Positions 1-9,842 are shown, numbered from the stretch's first letter. The stretch: 64,000 bases of DNA from Ceratorhiza oryzae-sativae (GCA_030998015.1 JARWMV010000057.1:34865-98864), one strand, 5' to 3'. Numbers and translations are program-made. The notes: generated from the letters alone by a model not told the origin.

Positions 1-846
1 TGAAACAATGCCAAATTCTTAAAAGGGAGGAAATAAGTAAGCCATTCACTTAGTTTGAGATGTTCCTTACTATTCTCTACATTCATTGTTGTCCAAGAGA
101 TGACTGGAAACTTGCAAAGCCAAGTACTCTTTCCTATTAAACCCAATGGAGTAGATTGAGTCAACAAAATCTCCAAAACAGACCAAGCATAAGGAACTTA
201 CATGATTTCCACCATATATGCTTTTCATACTTCCCCCATCTCTCAGTATTTCCTCATTTTTGCCAATATCCTTTGGTAGTCTTTGCTGTATTTCCCTTCA
301 CTAAATTGTACAGGCTTCTTCAACTTGGGATTGTGCATTGAAGAATTGCCAGCCTTAATTGAGTGGAGTGCATGGAGAACCAAGACGTTATCAGATGAGC
401 TTTGGTAAGGCAAGGGTCTGTACATACTAGAGTACATGCCAAGGCAATGGTTCTGATTGGAGCTTCAATTGAGTGAGGGTCTACACCTGCTGGTGAGCCT
501 CCAGGCAACTTGCAAATGAACCAGACACCCAGTGGTTTCCTGCACACACACTTTGGGAAGAGGACTAGCCTCACAACCTTGAAGAGACATGGATGACCAT
601 ACCTCCTGGTCAACTTCTTGGCCTGTATGCAGATCAGTTGGGTGTTATATATTTAATATATAAAAGCACTCACAATGGGATTGTATGATGCATGAGCAAA
701 ATTCATATTGTTGATAAGTTCTTTGATCTTGCCAGGAGAGGCTTTTGTGTTCATGTCATAGCTCTGCTTGATAACCAGCAGTGAGCCATCTAAAAACTGA
801 TTTTGGAAGTTTGAGTCCTTACAAACCTGAAGTAGTTGGTCAGATA
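1..846 (-). pseudogene. Downstream part of a decayed minus-strand gene, unrecognised
   Basis: A minus-strand frame open from 846 to about 653 continues, across the solo LTR-B insertion, the frame that is open at 8476-8640. Removing the insertion and one copy of the AGATA target duplication keeps the frame. A possible intron (GT near 660, AG near 613) leads to a further open stretch at about 613-320. The sequence is AT-rich and almost without CpG, like the neighbouring old repeats. I do not recognise the protein. It is probably a host-gene or old-element remnant and not a working gene, because the LTR and Gyp-A now separate its parts by 7.6 kb. Confidence 0.35.
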
Positions 847-874
847 TGTCGTGACCCTCTGGAGGCTCCCTTGT

Positions 875-1250
875 TGTCGACGACGACAAGTCAGGCGACA
901 AGGAAAATAGTAAGAGAATAAAAGAACTTGTATTCGACAAGAGGTCAAGTTCTTGAGGAGCCCTCTGCAAACTTGACCTGGTTTATATACATAGTACAAG
1001 CCACATCATAACAAACAAGTCCGTACAGTGAGTCACGACAGATAAGAGATAGAAGCAGTAGAAGCAACTGCGGAACTGCGGAATTTCACATCAGAGTTGA
1101 AATACATCTCGGTTACCAGTCCGGAACATTCCCTGAGTCACATGACATGGATATACCATAAAAGGCAAGTATGTTTTGAAGATGATCTCATAAAATGTAG
1201 TAAATCGAGAAAATATTGTAGAGTGGATGTATGCGTGTCAGTTTGTGACA
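875..1250 (-). repeat. Gyp-A 3' LTR (376 bp)
   Basis: It begins TGTCGACG and ends TTTGTGACA on the plus strand, and matches 7438-7813 along its whole length. A G-rich polypurine tract, read on the minus strand, abuts it at about 1251-1261. The pol stop codon lies inside this LTR. Confidence 0.93.
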
Positions 1251-4200
1251 CTTCCCCCCTTCAAGGCATGGGGGTCCTGGGGTGCCTTTGGGTGCAACTT
1301 GACATAGTCGGCGATGAGTTCTGGTGCGTTCACCAGGTCGTCATAGGTTAACCATTGTCGCTCGTCATAGCCGAGCCACTTAACATAGTATTCGAAGACG
1401 TTAGATCTTTTGTTGTATCGTGACTTTATGATCTGTTCCACCTTGAACTCTTCTTCCCCTTCAGGAGTTACCACAGGTGGTGGTGGGGGAACCTGACGGC
1501 CATAGGGGTCGTCTTTATGTTTGGTCAGGAGTGAGACATGAAACACTGGGTGTATTTTCATGGTTATTGGTAGGTCCAATTTGTAGGCATGTGTGCCATG
1601 TTGTGCTACCACCCTGAATGGTCCAACTCTTTTGTGGGCCAGTTTCCTGGAGGCCTGCTGTGTCCGTATGTTTTTGGTATCAAGCCAGACTTTGTCTCCA
1701 ACCTTAATAGCTTCAGGAGTCCGATGCTTCTGGTCGTAGTATTCCTTGATCCTCTGGTTTGCTATTTCCAGGGCTGCCTTAAGTTCGTCATGGCCTTTTT
1801 GGAGCCATTCTGCATGGTTGTCCGCTAAAGGAAGTTCTGGTTCCTCCCTGTCCCCGACTGCTAGCCTTGGGTGGAAATGGTAGTTTGCAAAGAATGGTGA
1901 TTTGCCAGTTGAGGCGTTGACACCATTATTGTAGGCAAATTCAGCTAATGGTAGGAGCGAGACCCAGTCATCTTGTCTGTCTGATACATAGTGTCTGATG
2001 TACCCTTCCACTACTTGGTTGGCTCGTTCGGACTGGCCATCTGTCTGAGGGTGGTATGCTGTGGAGTAGGAGGGTTTTATATCCAGTCGTTTGTATAAGT
2101 GCCTTAAGAATTTGGATGCGAAGTTGGGGCCACGGTCTGAGATTGTTTTCCATGGTAACCCATGGAGTTTCCATACATATGTTAGGAACAGGTTGGCACA
2201 ATCCATAGCACTGGCTTCCGATTGACATGGAATAAAGTGGACCATTTTTGTCAGACGGTCGACCACTGTAAATATGGCATCAAATCCCTCTGACAGAGGT
2301 AGCCCGGTGATCAGATCATAGGTAATTTCTTCCCAAGGTTTTTCTGGTGCAGGTATTGGGTTTAAAAGCCCTGGGGGAACTTGGTTGCTGTGCTTGTTCC
2401 TGATGCATGACTCGCAGTGTGTGACATATTCGTTGACTGATTTTTTCATTGATAACCACGTGTACTTGCGATTTAACAACTCATATGTTCTGAACTGTCC
2501 TGGGTGTCCTGCTGCTGGACTATCGTGACAGCTTTCAATGACCAGTCTGCGAAGTTCTTTGTTATTTGGGATGTAGATTCTGCCCTTGTGTCGTAAGAGT
2601 CCTTCATCCCATTCCCAATCTTTGACCTTCTCATTGTCATCTAGGGCTTTTAGCACTTTTGACAGGTGCTCATCCCCTGGGATAGTGTCCCTAATGAGTT
2701 GTTCCAGGTCATGGTCTGGTGTGATTGCTTGTAACCACAGCGATTTTAATTCCAAAAATTGGTTTTGTGCAAGCAGAGCTTGGCTCTCACCCCCCTCTTT
2801 AGGGATGTGTCTAGACAGCCTAGAGAGTATGTCTGCCCAGCCATTCTTTGCCCCTTCAATGTATAAAATCTTGAATTCGAACCTGGATAAGAACTCATGC
2901 CACCATGTGACCCGACCGTTCAGTGGCCGATTTGTCTTCCAATACTCCAAATTCTTGTGGTCACAAACAATGTTTACTGGGTGTTCGGCTCCTTCTAGCA
3001 AATGATGCCAGTGTTTAAGGGCCTTGATAATTGCCAGCATTTCTTTGTTGTAGATATCGTAGTTTCTTTCTGCTGGGACCATTGCCTTGGAGTAATAGGA
3101 GATTGGGTGGAGCATTCCGTCCCCTCTGTATTGCAATAATACAGCACCTGTGGCATAGCCTGAGGCGTCGGTTTCCAGAATGAATGGTTTGTTGGGCTCT
3201 GGCTGAATTAGGAGGGGGGCTTCTTTTAATTTTTGCTTCAGCAGATTCCATGCTTGATCCCTTTCTTCTGTCCATTCCCATTTTACATCCTTCTTGACAA
3301 GTTCATAAAGACATCTTGTGATTTTCGAAAAGTCTTTTATGAAGTGCCTCAGCCAATTTGCAAACCCCAACCCTTCCAGGACTTCAGTTGGGTTGGTAGG
3401 GGTTGGCCATTCAACAGCCTTTTCAACCTTGGCTGGGTCTACTTTAATTCCCTGGGGAGTCACTACTATTCCCAGGTAATCGACTTCAGTGACGTCAAAA
3501 ACACATTTCTCCAGGGTGCAATATAGGCCAGCTTTTTGAAGGCGACGTAAGACTTCCTTGACATGTTCATCATGTTCTTCCTGGTTTTTGGAGAATACTA
3601 ATATGTCATCCATATAGATTACGACATAAATGCCCTCGATGTCTTGGAACTCTTCCCGGATCATGGCCATGAAGGTTCCTGGTGCGTTCTTTTGACCAAA
3701 TTGCATGACTAAGGGCTCGTACAGCCCATATTTGGTCTTAAAAGCTGCTTTCCATTCATCCCCTTCCTGAATTCGTATGAGGTTGAAGCCCCACTTTAGA
3801 TCGAACTTGGTGAATATCTTTGCCCCACGCAGAGTTTCCACTATATCATTAATGCGTGGGAGTGGATACACATTAGAGATTGTCATTTCGTTTAGTCGAC
3901 GGTAGTCGATGCACATGCGCAACTTCCCATTCTTCTTTTTGACAAATATGACTGGTGATGCCATTGGTGACCTTGAGGGTCTGATATGCCCTGCTTTCAG
4001 TTGGCGATCCAAGGTTTTGCGCAATTCTGCATCTTCCTTGACACCCACGCTATATATGGGACCATGCCTTGGCTTGGCATCTGGTTTTAAATCTATTTCC
4101 ATATCCCACTTTCTATGGGGTGGTAATGGTTGGATGTCGTCTTCTTCAGCGAATATTTTCTTGAACTCCCTGTACTTGGTTGGGAGGGAGTCTAGAGAGT

Positions 4201-4762
4201 CCAACTGGAGCTCCTTGGGTTCGTTTGCTTGCACATGTAGGGGTTTCGTAATGCAGTGTTTCAAGCATATTGGTGAGTTGAACTTCATATCTTTCTCCTC
4301 CCAATCAATGTCTGGGTTATGGAATTTGAGCCACGACATGCCCAGAACTAGATCATTTCTGCCGACATTCACAACGTAGGCACTGAGGATCTCTTGGTGC
4401 TCTTGAATACACAACTCAAAGGTGCAGTAATGGGTCACAGACCCAGAGTCTATCTCCCTTCCATCGATTACCCTCAGTTTCTTGGGTGTTTTTAGGGCAA
4501 TGGTGGGAATACGGTATTGTTTAACCAAATCTTCATGTATAAATACTGACGTGGCCCCTGAGTCGATCATGGCCCATCCATTGAATTTTTTCATGTTATA
4601 TGCAGACTTTCGTTCAGGGGTTATGCGCAGAGGGAGTGCATGAAAGAAAAACTGTAGTTGTGATTGATTTCCTAACGACATACATTCCATTTCCATATTT
4701 TTATTATGCGCATTTTGTAACATAGCGCCCAAGACCGCCCCCCTGGCATGGTTTGAGCTCAT
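1238..4762 (-). CDS. Gyp-A pol polyprotein (protease, RT, RNase H, integrase, chromodomain)
   Basis: This single 1174-aa frame copies the element's RNA into DNA and inserts it. Visible parts: aspartic protease motif DSG at residues 67-69; reverse transcriptase with YMDD at 383-386; RNase H with TDAS near 531, the acidic Glu near 573 and Asp near 601; integrase zinc-binding His746/His753/Cys783/Cys786; integrase catalytic Asp816, Asp876 and Glu912; chromodomain about 1103-1156. All key residues are present and no stops interrupt the frame. Its ATG overlaps the gag stop as ATGA (4759-4762). The last residues are encoded through the polypurine tract into the 3' LTR. The domain order is that of the Tf1/sushi chromovirus group. 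Confidence 0.95.
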   Translation of the reverse strand: MSSNHARGAVLGAMLQNAHNKNMEMECMSLGNQSQLQFFFHALPLRITPERKSAYNMKKFNGWAMIDSGATSVFIHEDLVKQYRIPTIALKTPKKLRVIDGREIDSGSVTHYCTFELCIQEHQEILSAYVVNVGRNDLVLGMSWLKFHNPDIDWEEKDMKFNSPICLKHCITKPLHVQANEPKELQLDSLDSLPTKYREFKKIFAEEDDIQPLPPHRKWDMEIDLKPDAKPRHGPIYSVGVKEDAELRKTLDRQLKAGHIRPSRSPMASPVIFVKKKNGKLRMCIDYRRLNEMTISNVYPLPRINDIVETLRGAKIFTKFDLKWGFNLIRIQEGDEWKAAFKTKYGLYEPLVMQFGQKNAPGTFMAMIREEFQDIEGIYVVIYMDDILVFSKNQEEHDEHVKEVLRRLQKAGLYCTLEKCVFDVTEVDYLGIVVTPQGIKVDPAKVEKAVEWPTPTNPTEVLEGLGFANWLRHFIKDFSKITRCLYELVKKDVKWEWTEERDQAWNLLKQKLKEAPLLIQPEPNKPFILETDASGYATGAVLLQYRGDGMLHPISYYSKAMVPAERNYDIYNKEMLAIIKALKHWHHLLEGAEHPVNIVCDHKNLEYWKTNRPLNGRVTWWHEFLSRFEFKILYIEGAKNGWADILSRLSRHIPKEGGESQALLAQNQFLELKSLWLQAITPDHDLEQLIRDTIPGDEHLSKVLKALDDNEKVKDWEWDEGLLRHKGRIYIPNNKELRRLVIESCHDSPAAGHPGQFRTYELLNRKYTWLSMKKSVNEYVTHCESCIRNKHSNQVPPGLLNPIPAPEKPWEEITYDLITGLPLSEGFDAIFTVVDRLTKMVHFIPCQSEASAMDCANLFLTYVWKLHGLPWKTISDRGPNFASKFLRHLYKRLDIKPSYSTAYHPQTDGQSERANQVVEGYIRHYVSDRQDDWVSLLPLAEFAYNNGVNASTGKSPFFANYHFHPRLAVGDREEPELPLADNHAEWLQKGHDELKAALEIANQRIKEYYDQKHRTPEAIKVGDKVWLDTKNIRTQQASRKLAHKRVGPFRVVAQHGTHAYKLDLPITMKIHPVFHVSLLTKHKDDPYGRQVPPPPPVVTPEGEEEFKVEQIIKSRYNKRSNVFEYYVKWLGYDERQWLTYDDLVNAPELIADYVKLHPKAPQDPHALKGGSVTN

Positions 4763-5973
4763 TCTTTTACCAACTCATTGTCGGTTGTTTCTATATCCTC
4801 AACCACTGCCTCATATCCTGACATCTTGGCTGAGGGACATTTGGCGGCGATATGGCCCCGTCCTCCACAGTTATAGCAGGTGTTTGTTCCCTTCCCCTTT
4901 CCTGCGCTATCCAGATCCATTGCGTCTGGATCCTTTGCCTTGGGGACCGCCGGTGGGTGATTGTCCTTCTTTATGTCTTTGAAGGATTCTTGTATGTTGG
5001 CATTACTGCCATTGTAACGGATGGTTGGAACCGTGAAGCCCTTTGCATTAGGGCCAATGGCTACAATTTGACCTTTTACAGCCCTGCCATCTTTGATCTT
5101 GTATATGCGTTCCCCATTCTTGAATTTCTCCTTTTGGGGAGCGCTTTGGGGGTTATTTGTGGGCCTGCTAGTTGAGGCATTGTTGCTGCTGGACTTATTA
5201 CCCCCATGAGATGTCCTCTTGCTACCGAAGGAAATGAGGTGGCAGTCAATTTCCAGGGCCCGCTGTGTGAGCTGGGCGAATGTCTTTGTGCGGGGATCAT
5301 AGTTTTGGGCCACCATGCTATCTGTTATGTCTGACGACAGACCATCATAGAACTGATCACGCATGGCGGCATCGTTGTAGTTGAGGCCTGTGGAATATAA
5401 GTTGAATAGGGTGAGGTAGTCCTGAACTGTCTTGGATTGTTTCAACTTCCACCACTTGTCGCGGTTATTTTCGGTGCGGTTCAGATCCCCATATCGGGTA
5501 GTAAACTCTTGCCAGAATAAATTGGCATTGTGAAGCCAGGGGATCGCAGTTCCAGGGTTGAGAATTTCAAATTCTTTGTACGAGTTAACCCATTCAGCTG
5601 CTGACCCTTCGAGATAAGAGGTGATGAAGGCGACCACTTGGTCAGCCGAGTGCCCACTCATGTTTGTATTGACGTATCGGGCACATGCAATTCTGAATGA
5701 GATGGCGTCTTCCTGTTTTGTGCCATCAAATTTTTGAGGGGCGGACATCTTAACCTTTGCGGTCGATCCTCCAGAGGGAGCAGGTGCTGTTGGTTGTGAT
5801 TGGACTGTACCAGTGGGAGCTAGTACTTGAGCAGCGCCTGAGCCGCCCATGGAGGTGTTGATTTGCGCTTCAATGCGCGTGATAGTAGTTTGGAGAATGG
5901 CTAACATTCCCACTAGGTTGTTGACATTGGTGGCTAGTCCGGCCACATCCGCGTCTATTTTTGTCTGATTCAT
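4759..5973 (-). CDS. Gyp-A gag (nucleocapsid with CCHC zinc knuckle)
   Basis: This 404-aa protein should package the element RNA into virus-like particles. It has an N-terminal heptad-like stretch, a retrotransposon-gag-type middle (residues about 85-240), a basic Ser/Asn-rich linker and one CCHC knuckle CYNCGGRGHIAAKC near residue 370. A related gag occurs in Gyp-C at 13337-15358. It ends in TGA that overlaps the pol ATG. The start chosen is the first ATG of the open frame (5973). Confidence 0.9.
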   Translation of the reverse strand: MNQTKIDADVAGLATNVNNLVGMLAILQTTITRIEAQINTSMGGSGAAQVLAPTGTVQSQPTAPAPSGGSTAKVKMSAPQKFDGTKQEDAISFRIACARYVNTNMSGHSADQVVAFITSYLEGSAAEWVNSYKEFEILNPGTAIPWLHNANLFWQEFTTRYGDLNRTENNRDKWWKLKQSKTVQDYLTLFNLYSTGLNYNDAAMRDQFYDGLSSDITDSMVAQNYDPRTKTFAQLTQRALEIDCHLISFGSKRTSHGGNKSSSNNASTSRPTNNPQSAPQKEKFKNGERIYKIKDGRAVKGQIVAIGPNAKGFTVPTIRYNGSNANIQESFKDIKKDNHPPAVPKAKDPDAMDLDSAGKGKGTNTCYNCGGRGHIAAKCPSAKMSGYEAVVEDIETTDNELVKE

Positions 5974-6360
5974 GGTAAGTTTGGCCTCGAGTGAATCTGT
6001 GTAGGTTTTATTATTGTGTTCGACATCCCCAATATCATTTTGGAGATTATTGGTTTGCTCTCACAGTTCGTCCATTGATCGAAGCATATAGATGACCTTA
6101 TCTTCATCAGACATATTCGCCCAAGCCGGGGCAGGGGTTGGCGAGGCCATTTCGGAAGGGACTCGAGTAGATTTTAAAGGCGACGAAGACAGTAAGGAAG
6201 TACAGGGAATTGAGAGTTGTTTTGATAATAAAGAATTTCCGTTCCCCTCACAAGTCTATAGATTTCAAAGTTCCCGATTCCTGCGAACCTCAACCAAGTG
6301 TCGTCCAAGTCCCAGCTTTTGGTGTCCTGGCAACGATATGGACACTCCACCCTCTTTAGT

Positions 6361-6906
6361 TTAATTTGGTCCCGAAGGAGTGCTTCCTTGGGAAGGATTG
6401 ATTTGGGCTGCCGGAAGGGGTGCTTCTTCCTGAATTGGCGAGCCCGTGCCACTTAGAAAGGTGGGGTGAGGGAGGTCTGACGGTGTTGAGAAGACGGGGA
6501 AGGCGTACTCGTGGGATTCAATTGTTTCTCGGACTATTGCTTCTAGTCTGAGATGGTCTTGGAGGAGGGATAGATAGTCCTCCTGGTGTTCGCGCAAACG
6601 CTCGGTTAAGTATGCGCAACAGGCCTCGGCGTTGTGAAGTTTTTCATGGGTTTCTTCGTACTTATTCCGGTAGTAACGGTACCTGTCTTGGAAGTTTTCG
6701 ATAGTGTTTAGTAGGTGACGAAGAAGCTGTTGGCCAAGGTTCTCCAGCTTATAGCTGGTTGTGGGGGATGGTGTAGTAATAAAGGAATTTGTCCTTCTTA
6801 GGACAATAGGGGCAGCACGCTGGGAAGGTGGCTCCATTCGCCCGATGGCAGATTTTGCACTCAGGGGCGCCTGGCTCGGTGACGAAGGCTTGTTGGGCAC
6901 GTCCAA
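6361..6906 (-). CDS. Gyp-A accessory ORF 2, coiled-coil protein of unknown function
   Basis: This 181-aa frame lies between the 5' LTR and gag in the same orientation. The middle (residues about 55-130) is rich in Glu, Arg, Leu and Tyr in heptad-like spacing and probably forms a coiled coil. The ends are Pro/Ser-rich. It overlaps the preceding zinc-knuckle ORF by about 158 bases in another frame. Known Tf1-type elements do not need an ORF here. It could be a separate protein, or be joined to its neighbour by frameshifting or splicing. I do not recognise a family. Confidence 0.45.
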   Translation of the reverse strand: MDVPNKPSSPSQAPLSAKSAIGRMEPPSQRAAPIVLRRTNSFITTPSPTTSYKLENLGQQLLRHLLNTIENFQDRYRYYRNKYEETHEKLHNAEACCAYLTERLREHQEDYLSLLQDHLRLEAIVRETIESHEYAFPVFSTPSDLPHPTFLSGTGSPIQEEAPLPAAQINPSQGSTPSGPN

Positions 6907-7114
6907 CTCTCTGGGGGCGGACTTTGGTAATTACTACTCGGCTGAAATCAATGTGCCCCGCTTCTTCAAGGATACTTTTGACTGAGTTGAGGGTGAAGCA
7001 GTGGATTGATAGGTGTCCGAACCACCCACACAGATGGCAGCGCTGATCTTCTGTAAAAGGTTGTGCCACTTGAGGGCCGTGCGTTCTGTCAGAGACGTAC
7101 TCGAGCAAGAGCAA
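6749..7114 (-). CDS. Gyp-A accessory ORF 1 with CCHC-like zinc knuckle
   Basis: This 121-aa frame is the first ORF after the 5' LTR. It holds a perfect CX2CX4HX4C knuckle (CHLCGWFGHLSIHC, near residue 26) and a second Cys cluster CKICHRAN followed by CCPYC near residues 86-101. These point to nucleic-acid binding. The start is the first ATG, but the frame is open a little further upstream. It overlaps ORF 2. Function unknown. Confidence 0.45.
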   Translation of the reverse strand: MLLLEYVSDRTHGPQVAQPFTEDQRCHLCGWFGHLSIHCFTLNSVKSILEEAGHIDFSRVVITKVRPQRVGRAQQAFVTEPGAPECKICHRANGATFPACCPYCPKKDKFLYYYTIPHNQL

Positions 7115-7421
7115 GATAAAAGGAAAAATAGACCCTTTCCCAAGTCTATTGGAATAGGAAAGTGACCTCCGTTGCTCAGCTACTTAAGGGCAATGAGCGA
7201 CCCCACCTCTTGTTGACGAAAGAGATTGGAGAACTGAAGCTTGTTACGACGTGTGAGGGACCTGGCTATGCAAGGTTTCACAGAGGCGCGTATAGGGCAA
7301 CAATATCTTGTGGCTGTGGATAGGTGGAGTAGGATTTGGGGAAGGCAACGGGAAGTTATCTTGAGACGATGCCAACGGCGTTCCAGAACGTATCCCAGAC
7401 AACACTGAGACTTACAATTGT

Positions 7422-7435
7422 CAAGAACTTGACCT
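7422..7435 (-). promoter_or_regulatory. Gyp-A self-primer binding site
   Basis: These 14 bases, two bases inside the 5' LTR border, are the exact inverted copy of 7505-7518 in that LTR. On the minus strand 7505-7518 begins about 33 bases downstream of a TATATAA box (7545-7552), so it should be at or near the 5' end of the transcript. The RNA 5' end could therefore pair with the PBS and prime its own reverse transcription, as shown for Tf1. No tRNA-complementary TGG-type PBS is seen here. Confidence 0.7.
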
Positions 7436-7437
7436 GA

Positions 7438-7813
7438 TGTCAACGACGACAAGTCAGGCGACAAGGAAAATAGTAAGAGAATAAAAGAACTTGTATTCGA
7501 CGAGAGGTCAAGTTCTTGAGGAGCCCTCTGCGAACTTGACCTGGTTTATATACATAGTACAAGCCACATCATAACAAACAAGTCCGTACAGTGAGTCACG
7601 ACAGATAAGAGATAGAAGCAGTAGAAGCAACTGCGGAACTGCGGAATTTCACATCAGAGTTGAAATACATCTCGGTTACCGGTCCGGAACATTCCCTGAG
7701 TCACATGACACGGATATACCATAAAAGGCAAGTATGTTTTGAAGATGATCTCATAAAATGTAGTAAATCGAGAAAATATTGTAGAGTGGATGTATGCGTG
7801 TCAGTTTGTGACA
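7438..7813 (-). repeat. Gyp-A 5' LTR (376 bp) with TATA promoter
   Basis: It begins TGTCAACG and ends TTTGTGACA in plus-strand reading. It holds the TATA box (7545-7552, minus strand) and the predicted transcription start near 7518. CTTGT follows at 7814-7818. Confidence 0.93.
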
Positions 7814-8281
7814 CTTGTGGAGCACTTAAGTAGTGGCTGCGTTGACGGTTTGGTGCTATGCAGTATGTATTGAGCGTTCTAGTTACAGTGTTTTGCTATG
7901 GTCTATGGTGGTTGACGAGATAAAGCAAGCTGAGGTGTTCAGTCTTGCTTTACTCCCCTTATATACATGTGACTGCAGTTGCTGTGGTGGCCCCCCTTTC
8001 CTAAGTGCCGTCTACAGCAGTTATAGGTTCTATATAGTACTAGGTCTTAGGTAATCGTTTATCCTAAGTTTGTGTGGCTCCGAATCTTATAGAGCCGCGC
8101 AAGGTCTGAGGGTCATGTGACTTTTGGACTTAAGCACCCGGCGCTTAATCGCTGGATAAGCGCCAAGGTCACGTGACAACTCGCTCCTCGCTCCAAGTAA
8201 CATGGGAGAGAAACGCTGGAGCGAGTTCAGGGTAACCACCAGCGCTTAATCGTTGGGTAAGCGCCGAGGTCACGTGACAAC

Positions 8282-8640
8282 TCACTCCTCGCTCCAAGTA
8301 ACATGGGAGAGAAATGCTGGAGCGAGTTCAGGGTAACCACTGGCGCTTAATCGTTGGGTAAGCGCCGAGATCACGTGATCCTGTTTATGGTTTGTTCCGC
8401 TTTGGGAAAAATGCCATAAATCTGTACAATATTCGGTTGTTAGGTTATGTCTGCTAGGCGGGGCATAACAAGATAGGCTTGCTTGCTTGAATGCTTGACT
8501 CACAAAATCAAACATCTGGGCAAGTGGGTACTGCATGTGCAAGGATTGAAGGGTATGTTCCACATATGCAATGCAAAGCTCCCAAGCAGGATAAACATTG
8601 ATGGGAAATGGGTCTTCAGTTGCCAGGAAGAACATCTAGC
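8282..8640 (-). pseudogene. Upstream part of the decayed minus-strand gene
   Basis: From about 8640 to 8476 the minus strand is open, and it continues in frame past the LTR-B insertion into 841-653. Further upstream the frame is closed by a TAG near 8638. The same stretch also has a plus-strand frame (8483-8878, 131 aa) with a CPCC motif. I favour the minus reading because it is the one that joins across the insertion. The coordinates include LTR sequence below 8476. No family recognised. Confidence 0.3.
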
Positions 8641-9484
8641 AGTACTTCATATAATTGCTGAAGACAACCTTGTCATATTGAAATGCCCCTGTTGCAGCAG
8701 GTTTGGCTGGTATGGACCAGTGGAGGATGCAGTAGTAGGAGGACAGGGTAAGCCAGTATTGGTGAGCTATGTGTTTGAGGGGATAACCAAGGACTGTCAA
8801 GTACCCTCAGTTTTGGGTGATGGATTGAGGGCAATGGAACCAGGAGAGGAGATGGTGACTACTTGGCTATTATGTTGAACCTGGCCTCTGTGCAATGCAA
8901 TTGTGCTCATTGGATTTTGTGGGAGCTCAAGTTCACCAGTGCTAGTAAATGGATGCACCAAAGCAGAGTGTGATGACTAACTCCTTTATCCAGGCCAGAA
9001 CAACTCAAGCCTAGGAGTGAGAGTAAACAAAGGCTTACCCTAAGTGGACCCTCTTCCTCTGTATTGCATCTGTAGTAGTGCTGGGCATGTATTGCACCAT
9101 TGTAACCACCTTTATACAATGGTACCATTGTTGCTACCTTAAGATGGTGTAAGGATAGCAGTCACATGACCACTTGTAGTTCATATATGCATCACAAATT
9201 TGATGTGTGCAGCTCAGTCTTGTATTTACTACCACCTTGTTTTCACTTGAGTGAATATCATACTATGTACACATGTTCTATTGCTGCACAATGCAATTTA
9301 AGACCTTAAGTACAATTTTTTATTGAGGGCAGAGCCCTTACAGATGGCCTCATGGCAACAGATATGACTCAGCAGTTTCAACTATGACTCACCTAGGATC
9401 CTTATTGGCTGAGAAGTTATGACTCACACTGTTGCTGTATGAGCCATTATGTTGCCACAACCTACTCTTAGATATGACTCACAC
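8641..9484. other. CpG-free old repeat remnant
   Basis: This stretch of about 0.85 kb contains essentially no CpG and several copies of TATGACTCAC near 9360-9480. I see no intact gene. It is probably heavily decayed transposon DNA. Confidence 0.4.
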
Positions 9485-9842
9485 TGTCATGACCTGAGAT
9501 GCATATATTCATCACATAATATTTTCTTGATTTACTACACTTTTTAAGAACATTTTCAAAACACACTTTCCTTTTATGGGACAACTGTATCACATGACTC
9601 ACAGAATGTTCCAGACTGCTTACCAAGATGTATTTCAACTTTGATGTGAAATTCTGCAGCTCTGCAGCAGCTTCTATCAATTAGTGATGTGACTCATAGT
9701 ATAGTTGTGTTTGTTTTGATGTGGCCTGAAGAATGTATATAAACCAGGTCAAGTTCAATGAGGCCTCCTCATGAACTTGACCTCCTCATCAATACAAGTC
9801 TTGTTCTCCTTGCTCACTGCCTTGTGACATGTCACTGTTGCC
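9485..9842 (+). repeat. Decayed LTR-A copy, plus orientation
   Basis: The order of motifs (CATATATTC, GATGTATTTCAACT, GTATATAAACCAGGTCAAG, then the GAACTTGACC block) matches the reverse of the Gyp-A LTR, with most CpG positions changed. The exact right end is blurred and I could not find a target duplication. Confidence 0.65.

Larger units (their letters stand above)
875..7813 (-). mobile_element. Gyp-A: complete Tf1/sushi-like chromovirus (Ty3/gypsy)
   Basis: This is a full-length LTR retrotransposon of 6939 bases in minus orientation, with two 376-base LTRs, TSD CTTGT, PPT, gag, pol and a C-terminal chromodomain. The LTRs differ at only about five positions, nearly all CpG transitions, so the insertion is recent. 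Order in transcription: 5' LTR (7438-7813), PBS, two short upstream ORFs, gag, pol, PPT, 3' LTR (875-1250). gag and pol are each a single open frame, so this copy may still be active. The chromodomain suggests integration targeting to marked chromatin, as in other chromoviruses. Confidence 0.93.
842..8475. mobile_element. Solo LTR of family LTR-B (847-874 and 7819-8470), split by Gyp-A, TSD AGATA
   Basis: The LTR starts TGTCGTGACC at 847 and ends GGCATAACA at 8470. AGATA lies on both outer sides (842-846 and 8471-8475), so this is a bona fide solo LTR left by recombination between two LTRs. It matches the Gyp-B LTRs at 32498-33277 and 42309-43180. It has fewer copies of the 101-base internal repeat. 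Gyp-A sits inside it after position 874, flanked by its own duplication CTTGT (870-874 and 7814-7818). Confidence 0.9.

Noticed and set aside
2586..4982. Plus-strand frames of 97-156 aa over Gyp-A
   Set aside because: They are antisense shadows of gag and pol, which carry all the domain motifs.
8483..8878. 131-aa plus-strand frame with a CPCC motif
   Set aside because: The minus-strand reading joins in frame across the LTR-B insertion. The plus reading has no support beyond being open. Not fully excluded.
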